Shown here: piece after piece, positions 1 to 6,566 of the stretch
Numbering within the stretch: position 1 is the stretch's first letter
Layout of the letters: each line of letters opens with the position of its first letter
Source: GCA-2697345 sp045565015
Lineage (GTDB): Bacteria; Pseudomonadota; Alphaproteobacteria; Rhodobacterales; Rhodobacteraceae
Length of the DNA: 30,301 bases
NCBI GenBank assembly: GCA_045565015.1
Contig: JBJLGD010000032.1
Coordinates: 1 to 30,301, forward strand
Direction of reading: 5' to 3'
Translations under genes and position numbers: made by a program
Notes under the pieces: generated by a model
Seen by the model: only the letters and a program-made list of their open reading frames with translations
Database searches by the model: none
Told to the model about the DNA's origin: nothing

Positions 1-423
1 GGTTTGTTTGGAGAAATGGTCATTGGAAGTATTAGAAATTTACTTTCTATAGACGACCTAATCGAAGAAAGAACTTTGAGTTTTGTACTTTTTACGGCAT
101 CGGTATTCTTATTTCTATTTATACTTGGCTTTACCTTTTTTGAGTTGAAAGTTGTTTTAAAAAAGATTCTCATATACTGTTCAGCAATATTAAGGTCCCT
201 ATCAAAGACCTTATTTATAATTGCAAAGTCTGTAATATTTTTGTTTGCAAAAAATAAAAATACAGAAAAACTCCAGTCTGAGTCTGAAAATATGATTTTC
301 AGACAAGATATAAGCCCATTAGACGAAAATCTAAAAGTAAAGGAACATGAATATTCGACAGTAACTAAGAGTCGCCCTTCTATGATCAACTATATTCTTC
401 CAAAATTTTGCGACCTAAATTAA
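1..423 (+). CDS. ftsK: FtsK N-terminal membrane region (partial; 5' end outside window)
   Basis: Reading frame 1 is open from base 1 to a TAA at 421-423. It begins inside a protein (GLFGEMVIGSI...), and that opening resembles the last periplasmic loop of Rhodobacterales FtsK. One strong hydrophobic helix follows (about bases 73-141, core FVLFTASVFLFLFILGF) and then a basic, polar stretch. This fits the final transmembrane helix of the FtsK membrane domain and the start of its cytoplasmic linker. FtsK anchors at the division septum and pumps DNA to clear the terminus. The linker and motor continue in frame 3 immediately downstream, so the gene is split by an apparent -1 shift around 400-410. 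It could be a real two-piece FtsK, a recoded gene, or a one-base sequence error. The assignment depends largely on its position directly before the motor. Confidence 0.75.
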   Translation, partial: GLFGEMVIGSIRNLLSIDDLIEERTLSFVLFTASVFLFLFILGFTFFELKVVLKKILIYCSAILRSLSKTLFIIAKSVIFLFAKNKNTEKLQSESENMIFRQDISPLDENLKVKEHEYSTVTKSRPSMINYILPKFCDLN

Positions 424-443
424 ATGTCAAAAGAGAAGCTAAA

Positions 444-2333
444 ATGGAACCTGTAATATCACGTTTAGATATGGATGATCCGCAGGAAAGAATACGAACA
501 AAGATTTCTTCAATTATTGAAAGTCGTAATGATTTACATTCAAGAGAACCAGTCCATCATGAAGACAATACAGTCAAGTCAGAGATTGATGATGAATCTG
601 TCGAGGATATATTTAGTTTAGAGCAAAGTTACGATTCTGATGCAGAGCCAAAACCGGTTTTAAAAAATGTTAAACAACAATCATATCCTATCGGTGGGCC
701 TGATTTTATCCAAAGTAAAGTAGCTGAACCATTAATTAAGTACCCATTGAAAAAGAAAATATTACCTTCAAAGAAGGCTAAATCTGACTCTCAACCATTT
801 CTAAATTTTGAAGATACCCAAAAAAAATATGAGTTACCGCCCCTTAATGTTTTAACAAATCCAAAAATAATAGAACGACAACAAATGAGTGATGAAGCGT
901 TAGAAGAAAACGCAAGGATGTTAGAGGCTGTGCTAGACGACTATGGTGTGAAAGGAGAAATAGTCTCCGTGAGGCCGGGTCCAGTTGTTACAATGTATGA
1001 ACTTGAGCCAGCACCAGGTTTAAAAGCGTCGAGAGTAATAGGACTATCAGATGATATTGCGCGCTCAATGTCTGCGCTGTCCGCTCGAGTTTCCACTGTT
1101 CCAGGACGTTCTGTAATTGGTATAGAATTACCAAACGTCACTCGAGAAACGGTTGTTTTAAAGGAAATTCTATCGAGTAGAGATTTTGGCGATGGGAAAC
1201 AACAATTAGCACTAGCATTAGGGAAAGATATAGGTGGAAAGCCGATTGTGTCTAATCTTGCGAAGATGCCACATTTGCTCATTGCAGGTACAACAGGCTC
1301 TGGAAAATCAGTAGCAATAAATACAATGATACTGAGCCTTTTGTATAAGCTTTCACCAGCCGAATGTAGAATGATAATGATAGACCCCAAAATGCTTGAA
1401 CTAAGTGTCTATGATGGCATACCGCACTTGCTCTCACCTGTTGTTACGGATCCCAAAAAAGCAGTGGGGGCTTTAAAATGGGTAGTTGGTGAAATGGAGG
1501 AACGATATCGAAAGATGTCGAAAATGGGTGTTAGAAATATCGATGGCTTTAATGGTAGAGTGAAAGATACTCTTTCCAAAGGGGAGATGTTCTCTAGAAC
1601 TGTACAGACAGGGTTCAATGATGAAACTGGTGACCCCGTTTTTGAGACAGAAGAATTCCAACCTGAGGAAATGCCTTACATTGTTGTTGTAGTAGATGAA
1701 ATGGCAGATCTTATGATGGTTGCTGGAAAAGAAATCGAAGCGTGTATTCAACGATTAGCACAAATGGCAAGAGCTTCTGGAATACACCTAATTATGGCAA
1801 CCCAAAGACCGTCTGTTGATGTTATCACGGGCACTATAAAGGCAAACTTCCCTACCCGTATCTCATTTCAAGTAACATCAAAAATAGATAGTAGGACTAT
1901 ATTGGGTGAAATGGGTGCTGAGCAATTACTGGGAATGGGCGATATGTTATACATGGCCGGAGGTTCTAAGATAACGCGAGTCCACGGTCCTTTCGTAAGT
2001 GATGAAGAAGTAGAGGAAGTTGTTAATCATCTAAAGTCGTTTGGTCCACCAGTATACATGTCGAGTGTCTTAGAAGGTGTAGATGATGAGAAATCTAGTG
2101 ATATTGATCTAGTGTTGGGTTTGGGGTCTAGTTCAGACGACGAAAATAATCTCTATGATACAGCTGTGCAAATTGTGATAAATGACAGGAAATGTTCTAC
2201 TTCATATATCCAGAGAAAACTGGCAATAGGTTATAACAAAGCCGCAAAAATAGTTGAACAAATGGAAGAATCTGGATTAGTTTCTGAGGCTAATCACGTC
2301 GGGAAAAGAGAAATTTTAGTACCAGAGAGATAA
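444..2333 (+). CDS. ftsK: DNA translocase FtsK, linker and motor domain
   Basis: This is the cytoplasmic ATP-driven double-stranded DNA pump that aligns dif sites for XerCD at division. Counting from the ATG at 444 (629 aa), a charged, low-complexity linker covers about residues 1-135. The alpha/beta RecA-like motor follows, with Walker A GTTGSGKS at 282-289 and a Walker B strand IVVVVDE ending at D418-E419. A winged-helix gamma domain (about 566-629, YIQRKLAIGYNKAA), which reads KOPS sequences in known homologues, closes the protein. The ATG at 444 has a weak purine-rich site (AAGAGAAG, 431-438). The frame stays open back to 369, with a TTG at 408. A normal FtsK would be continuous with the membrane part upstream; here a TAA at 421-423 ends that frame. 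The motor itself looks intact. Family identification is secure; only the start is unsure. Confidence 0.93.
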   Translation: MEPVISRLDMDDPQERIRTKISSIIESRNDLHSREPVHHEDNTVKSEIDDESVEDIFSLEQSYDSDAEPKPVLKNVKQQSYPIGGPDFIQSKVAEPLIKYPLKKKILPSKKAKSDSQPFLNFEDTQKKYELPPLNVLTNPKIIERQQMSDEALEENARMLEAVLDDYGVKGEIVSVRPGPVVTMYELEPAPGLKASRVIGLSDDIARSMSALSARVSTVPGRSVIGIELPNVTRETVVLKEILSSRDFGDGKQQLALALGKDIGGKPIVSNLAKMPHLLIAGTTGSGKSVAINTMILSLLYKLSPAECRMIMIDPKMLELSVYDGIPHLLSPVVTDPKKAVGALKWVVGEMEERYRKMSKMGVRNIDGFNGRVKDTLSKGEMFSRTVQTGFNDETGDPVFETEEFQPEEMPYIVVVVDEMADLMMVAGKEIEACIQRLAQMARASGIHLIMATQRPSVDVITGTIKANFPTRISFQVTSKIDSRTILGEMGAEQLLGMGDMLYMAGGSKITRVHGPFVSDEEVEEVVNHLKSFGPPVYMSSVLEGVDDEKSSDIDLVLGLGSSSDDENNLYDTAVQIVINDRKCSTSYIQRKLAIGYNKAAKIVEQMEESGLVSEANHVGKREILVPER

Positions 2334-2381
2334 TTTCGATTCATGTGAATAGTATGATTTAATTCAATACATAGGAAGCTT

Positions 2382-2987
2382 TTGTTTATAGTTAAAATAA
2401 TATTGTTTATATCCTCGCTTTTGTGCATGGCGGGTAATTCGGTGGCACTTGAGAAGATATCTTTGAAGCACTTATCAGAATATCTGATGCTGAGCGATAA
2501 ATTATACGGAGAATTTACACAAATTAACGATGATAAAACTACGTCAACGGGCAAGGTATTTTTATTACGACCAGGCAGAATGCGGATTGAGTATGAAAAA
2601 CCAGATAATAGTTTGATCATTGTAGGTGGAAGTAGAATAACTGTATTTGACTCTAGATCTAATACTTATCCGAGGGAGTATTCTCTAAATAAAACACCAT
2701 TAAAGTTACTACTTAAAAAAGAAATAAATCTTGTGGGGTCGAAAAGTATTCTTAGTCACACAAAAAATGGAAAATTTACAGAAGTCATCTTACACGATCC
2801 GAAATCTCCGACACTCGGCCAACTAATGCTAAAGTTTGTAGATCATCCGATATCTTTGAGAGAATGGGTTATTACAAACTCTACGGGAGAAAAAACCACT
2901 TTAGAGTTTAAAAGCTTGAGTGATACTCATGAGTTAACTAATGACTATTTTAATACCAGTATTGAATTAGATCGTCGAAAAAACTAA
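2382..2987 (+). CDS. lolA: Outer-membrane lipoprotein carrier protein LolA
   Basis: LolA is the periplasmic chaperone that takes lipoproteins released by LolCDE and delivers them to the outer membrane. The 201-aa product has an N-terminal hydrophobic signal sequence (about residues 1-22, ending near NSVALE). The family core follows: GEFTQ (43-47), then RPGRMRIEYEKP (63-74) and the TPLKLLL segment. Length matches the family. The start is probably TTG at 2382, since no in-frame ATG precedes the signal peptide and a GGAAG site lies at 2374-2378, though the 3-base spacing is short. It lies 48 bases after ftsK in the same direction, and ftsK-lolA is a common pairing in this order. It converges on the AEC permease gene with a 17-base gap and no evident terminator. 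Confidence 0.92.
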   Translation: MFIVKIILFISSLLCMAGNSVALEKISLKHLSEYLMLSDKLYGEFTQINDDKTTSTGKVFLLRPGRMRIEYEKPDNSLIIVGGSRITVFDSRSNTYPREYSLNKTPLKLLLKKEINLVGSKSILSHTKNGKFTEVILHDPKSPTLGQLMLKFVDHPISLREWVITNSTGEKTTLEFKSLSDTHELTNDYFNTSIELDRRKN

Positions 2988-3004
2988 TGAGATAACGGCA
3001 ATTA

Positions 3005-3886
3005 TTAGATAATAAAGAAGAGAATGATTGGGATATATATTGCTGAAATCAAGGTAGAAATAATTACTAAGCCAGCGATATCATCTGATCCATTGTCATA
3101 TTTTGTTGCTAAAAGATATGAGGTGACTGCAACGGGTGTAGTCAGTTGAAGTAAAAGCACAGAAAAAGGAATATGCTCAAGCTGAAAATAACGACCAACT
3201 ATAATTGACAATACTAAACAAATAAAAAATTTTGTTAGAGTAATTATAAGAGCACGTGAAATGTTTATTAGTCGTAACCTGGCGATTGCTACTCCTAATG
3301 TTATTAGCATTAAAGGAATAGCCATCTGACCGATAAGCTCAAGTGTCGAAGTCAAGAATAATGGTGTTTTCCAATTGTTAATTAAAAAAATTAACCCTAG
3401 TATTGTTCCCCATACGAGTGGTTCTTTCGTCGCCTTAATTATTGAACCTCCTCCAGATATTACCCACACACCAAATGTAAAATTATAAGTAGCCATGATC
3501 GCGAAAATCACAACAGCATAACTGAGGCCTTCGGTACCAAATGCGAAAAATGCCAAAGGTAAACCTAGATTACCAGTATTACCGAAAATCAACGGTGCAA
3601 GAAAAGTACTAACATTTAACTTTAAAACTTTTACCAGTATAAAGCTTGCGATAGTTACTAGCGCATAAGATATTATTGCTGCTAATGAAACTGCCCTAAG
3701 AATTTCTGGAGAAATTTGTGTATTCATTAAAGATACAAAAATTAAGCAAGGTAGTGACAATGTCATCGCAAGCCTAGTAACAAATTCTACTCTATACTCT
3801 ATATCTAACTTTACCCATACAAAACCAATTGCGGTCAGCAAAAAAACTGGTGCAGAAATCTGAAATACATTTAAAACTAAATTCAC
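3005..3886 (-). CDS. AEC-family (auxin efflux carrier-like) permease
   Basis: This is an inner-membrane transporter of the AEC/malonate-permease family (PF03547). It is almost entirely hydrophobic, with about ten predicted membrane segments in two halves and the family-typical start NVFQISAPVFLL. The mid-protein stretch IFGNTGNLGLPLAFFAFG carries the conserved N-x-G-x-x-G-x-P signature. The substrate cannot be read from sequence; characterised bacterial members move small carboxylates such as malate or malonate. I place the start at the GTG at 3886, because an AGGA motif sits 8 bases upstream and the protein then begins VNLVLNVFQ, as homologues do. A TTG at 3907 would add seven residues but has no ribosome site. 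The gene is alone on its strand and converges on lolA. Confidence 0.85.
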   Translation of the reverse strand: MNLVLNVFQISAPVFLLTAIGFVWVKLDIEYRVEFVTRLAMTLSLPCLIFVSLMNTQISPEILRAVSLAAIISYALVTIASFILVKVLKLNVSTFLAPLIFGNTGNLGLPLAFFAFGTEGLSYAVVIFAIMATYNFTFGVWVISGGGSIIKATKEPLVWGTILGLIFLINNWKTPLFLTSTLELIGQMAIPLMLITLGVAIARLRLINISRALIITLTKFFICLVLSIIVGRYFQLEHIPFSVLLLQLTTPVAVTSYLLATKYDNGSDDIAGLVIISTLISAIYIPIILFFII

Positions 3887-3970
3887 GATTGGATTCCTGT
3901 AAAACAAACCTATATAGTAGAGATAACACTTATTAATAGTTAAGCTAAAGGTATTAAAGGTTTAAATTAT

Positions 3971-4300
3971 ATGCTTAAGACTCACGCAAAATATACTTTA
4001 GGACAGATAGTCCGTCATAAAAAATATTCTTTCAGAGGAGTAATTTTTGATGTTGATCCACAATTTTCAAATACTGAAGAATGGTACGAAAATATACCCC
4101 TAGAGAATCGACCCAAAAAGAACCAACCGTTTTACCACTTATTGGCAGAAAACGATGAGAGTTATTATGTAGCATATGTTTCTGAGCAAAATCTAGATAT
4201 CGATACATCTGGTGAACCAATGGGGCATCCGGACCTTGCGGCAATGTTTGGTGACTATGATGGCGGTGGAAAATATCCGCTCCAATTTGATTTTAATTAA
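3971..4300 (+). CDS. hspQ: Heat shock protein HspQ (YccV family)
   Basis: This is a 109-aa cytoplasmic protein of the hemimethylated-DNA-binding/HspQ family. In E. coli HspQ is a heat-induced specificity factor that enhances Lon and is linked to DnaA stability. Visible family motifs are YTLGQIVRHKKYSFRGVIFD (about 8-27), PFYHLLAEN (53-61) and YVAYVSEQNL (66-75), and the protein ends with an acidic, aromatic tail. Length matches the family. The ATG at 3971 has AAAGG about 10 bases upstream. I did not recognise a sigma-32-type promoter in 3887-3970. The stop codon overlaps that of the convergent gamma-glutamyltransferase gene. Confidence 0.93.
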   Translation: MLKTHAKYTLGQIVRHKKYSFRGVIFDVDPQFSNTEEWYENIPLENRPKKNQPFYHLLAENDESYYVAYVSEQNLDIDTSGEPMGHPDLAAMFGDYDGGGKYPLQFDFN

Positions 4301-5877
4301 TAACCTAAAGCGCAACCATCTTTTCGGGGATCAGAAGCCCCCTGCAATGTGCCATTTTCATAATCTATCAATATAGCTTGAGCGCCGCCAATTGGTTCTA
4401 CTGGGATTGAAACGTTGTGTCCCATATCTTCAAGCTCTTGATATACTTTATCGTCATAACCCCGCTCTAGTTTCATATCCCCCCTATCAGAAAAGGATCG
4501 TGGTCCGTCTATTGCGGTTTGTGGGTTCATCTGAAAATCACTAATATTGGTGATAAAACGAGAATGACCATTTGGTTGATAGGCTCCGCCCATTACACCA
4601 AATGGCATAATAACTTTATCATCTTTTTTAAGCATTCCAGGAATTATAGTGTGCATTGGCCGTTTACTTCCCCCCAGTTCATTTGGGTGGCCTTTTTCGA
4701 GATTAAAGCCACTCCCTCTATTTTGGAAAAGTATACCATATTTATCTGACGCAATCCCTGACCCAAAGCTTTTAAATATTGAATATATTAAAGAGACAAC
4801 ATTAAGATCTTTATCGACGACCGTTAGATAGATAGTATCCCTGTGAACTTGTTCTGTTATCTTATTTACTAAGGTCATGGCACGATTAGGGGTAATCAAT
4901 TTGGCGAGTTTTTTTCCAGTGTCATCAGCAAGCATGTGCTCAAGACGTTTTGTATGGTGCGGATCGGCTATAAACCTGTTTCGGGCATCATAAGCTAATT
5001 TTGCAGCTTCAGCTTCAATATGGGCTCGCTTTGATCCAAATGGATCCATATTAGAAATTTCAAATTCTTTTAATATATTATTCATTAGTATTGCCGTTGC
5101 GCCTTGACCGTTTGGAGGATGTTCTACTAATTCGAGGTCATTATACTTTCCAGAAATCGGATCTGTATATTCGCATTCGGTCATCGCAAAGTCTTCAAGA
5201 GTGTGTGACCCACCTAATTTTTTAAGCGAGTTGACCATATCTTCCGCAATTTCACCTTCATAAAAAGCTTTTCGACCCTCTATCGAGATTTTTCTTAATA
5301 CGTCAGCCTGTTTTGGCACTTTAAAGATTTGTCCAGGCGTTGGTATGACTCCGTTCAGCAAATAATAATGTTTAGCGATACCTTGTAAATTTTTAGCGTT
5401 CCTTTTCCAATCAAAGCTAGTCCGCGGTCCTATTGGAACACCATGTTTAGCATAGTGAATTGCTGGAGCAAGTGCCGCGGCTATCCCGACTTTACCATAA
5501 TCTTCTGATAACCTACAAAATGCGTCGATTGCCCCCGGTATAGTAACTGCGTCTACGCTGTCATCAGATACTACGCTTAAACCTTTTGATGTAAGTTTCT
5601 CTGCATTTAGAGTCTTTGGGGATTTTCCAGATCCATTTAAAGCAATTATTTTTTCTGAGTGCTGAGTTTTCAACAAAATAAAACAGTCGCCACCTATTCC
5701 AGTCATTTGTGGTTCACAGATACCTAAAAGAATACCCCCCGCGATTGCAGCATCTGCAGCATTACCACCTTGTTCTAAAATTGATATAGCAACTTTACTC
5801 GCGAGCGGATTAGACGTCGCGCACATTCCATTACTGGCAAATACTGATGACCTACCTGGTAAATGAAAGTCTCTCAT
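4297..5877 (-). CDS. Gamma-glutamyltransferase family protein, cytoplasmic type
   Basis: This is a 526-aa N-terminal-nucleophile hydrolase of the gamma-glutamyltranspeptidase family. Such enzymes self-cleave before a threonine and then transfer or hydrolyse gamma-glutamyl groups, for example from glutathione. The large-subunit start GNAADAAIAGGILLGICEPQ (39-58) and MTGIGGD are conserved. The predicted processing site is T348 in DTIYLTVVD, aligned with T391 of the E. coli enzyme, and the small subunit continues FGSGIASDKYGILFQNRG. The following E. coli Thr is Ile here. No signal peptide is present, unlike the periplasmic Ggt, so it resembles the YwrD-like intracellular branch. Its natural substrate is open: glutathione, gamma-glutamyl amides or another gamma-glutamyl compound. 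It is divergent from the msrC-like gene across 108 bases; an AAAGGTG site precedes the ATG. Confidence 0.9.
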   Translation of the reverse strand: MRDFHLPGRSSVFASNGMCATSNPLASKVAISILEQGGNAADAAIAGGILLGICEPQMTGIGGDCFILLKTQHSEKIIALNGSGKSPKTLNAEKLTSKGLSVVSDDSVDAVTIPGAIDAFCRLSEDYGKVGIAAALAPAIHYAKHGVPIGPRTSFDWKRNAKNLQGIAKHYYLLNGVIPTPGQIFKVPKQADVLRKISIEGRKAFYEGEIAEDMVNSLKKLGGSHTLEDFAMTECEYTDPISGKYNDLELVEHPPNGQGATAILMNNILKEFEISNMDPFGSKRAHIEAEAAKLAYDARNRFIADPHHTKRLEHMLADDTGKKLAKLITPNRAMTLVNKITEQVHRDTIYLTVVDKDLNVVSLIYSIFKSFGSGIASDKYGILFQNRGSGFNLEKGHPNELGGSKRPMHTIIPGMLKKDDKVIMPFGVMGGAYQPNGHSRFITNISDFQMNPQTAIDGPRSFSDRGDMKLERGYDDKVYQELEDMGHNVSIPVEPIGGAQAILIDYENGTLQGASDPRKDGCALGY

Positions 5878-5904
5878 ATGATTACACCTTTTGATTTTCT
5901 TCTT

Positions 5905-5925
5905 ACTATAATATCATTGTATAGT
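5905..5925. promoter_or_regulatory. Inverted repeat in the divergent ggt/msrC intergenic region
   Basis: ACTATA (5905-5910) and TATAGT (5920-5925) form a perfect 6-base dyad with a 9-base spacer, inside the 108-base gap between two divergent genes. It could be an operator or part of a minus-strand promoter (TATTAT-like elements overlap it). The region is very AT-rich, so chance is a real alternative. Confidence 0.25.
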
Positions 5926-5985
5926 TATACAGAGTCCTTTTTACTAGATAGTCATAGATAATTTTTAATTTGAGAAGAACGAATA

Positions 5986-6435
5986 GTGGTAAATTATGAA
6001 GAGCTGAGTAAAACTATATCAAGTTTAACTAGTGGAGAGAGTGATGAAATTGCCAAAATGGCAACTGTCGTCTGTGAGTTTCATTGGTCCGATGATCGTT
6101 TTGACTGGACGGGATTTTATAGAGTAGTTTCACCTGAATTACTAAAAATTGGACCCTATCAAGGACGACACGGTTGCTTGTTAATTCCTTTTTCAAACGG
6201 TGTCTGTGGAGCAGCAGCCAAAACCGGTAAAACTCAATTAGTTCCTAATGTATTACTGTACCCGAATCATATTGCTTGTAGTAATACTACTCGATCAGAG
6301 TTAGTTATTCCTGTTTGGAATAAAAAAAATCAATTAATTGGTGTTTTTGATATAGATAGTGATCAAGAGGACGCTTTTTCAAACTATGACGCAGAGCATA
6401 TAGAGAAGATACTAGATACCGTATTCAGATTTTAA
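5986..6435 (+). CDS. msrC: Free methionine-(R)-sulfoxide reductase-like GAF protein
   Basis: This is a 149-aa single GAF-domain cytoplasmic protein matching the fRMsr family, which uses thioredoxin to reduce free methionine-R-sulfoxide. Visible motifs are DWTGFY (40-45), GPYQGRHGC (56-64), GVCGAAA (72-78), HIACSN (95-100), SELVIPV and GVFDIDSD. The three cysteines corresponding to E. coli C84, C94 and C118 are all kept (C64, C74, C98), which argues for catalysis rather than a degenerate GAF sensor. The GTG start at 5986 has GAGAAG 8 bases upstream. It is a little shorter than typical members (about 160 aa). It lies before the methionine/betaine operon and may supply methionine repair, but a 131-base gap and a small hairpin separate them. 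Confidence 0.82.
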   Translation: MVNYEELSKTISSLTSGESDEIAKMATVVCEFHWSDDRFDWTGFYRVVSPELLKIGPYQGRHGCLLIPFSNGVCGAAAKTGKTQLVPNVLLYPNHIACSNTTRSELVIPVWNKKNQLIGVFDIDSDQEDAFSNYDAEHIEKILDTVFRF

Positions 6436-6459
6436 ACTTCGCTTTTTATAAAGAAGTTT
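6434..6459 (+). terminator. Weak hairpin after the msrC-like gene
   Basis: AAACTTC (6434-6440) pairs perfectly with GAAGTTT (6453-6459) around a 12-base loop, directly at the stop codon of the upstream gene. No T-run follows, so if it ends transcription it is not a classical intrinsic terminator. The rest of the gap to 6566 is AT-rich and holds only the small palindrome listed separately. Confidence 0.25.
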
Positions 6460-6539
6460 CAAATCTAAAAAGTAATTGTTAAAATAAGTGTGGTTATAAA
6501 AATTAGCTGAAATTTTTCATAGTGCCAAAGTAGTTCTGA

Positions 6540-6552
6540 CATAATAATTATG
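6540..6552. promoter_or_regulatory. Palindrome just upstream of the demethylase operon
   Basis: CATAAT-A-ATTATG is a perfect 13-base palindrome ending 14 bases before the ATG at 6567. It abuts the ribosome site AAAGG (6554-6558). Its position suits an operator or the -10 region of the operon promoter. The AT-rich composition makes this tentative. Confidence 0.25.
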
Positions 6553-6566
6553 CAAAGGTTAAAAAG

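Noticed and set aside
400..410. Programmed -1 slippery site in ftsK
   Set aside because: The codons AAA TTT preceded by A do not fit the X XXY YYZ pattern; the A-site tRNA would re-pair poorly, and no stimulatory hairpin was seen after it. An indel is simpler.
941..1390. 149-aa minus-strand open frame inside ftsK
   Set aside because: It lies wholly antisense to the conserved motor domain and shows no family motifs or start signals. It is a shadow frame.
6436..6566. Glycine or SAM riboswitch before the demethylase operon
   Set aside because: The 131 bases lack the conserved purine-rich cores or tandem stems of these classes; only a small hairpin and a palindrome are visible.
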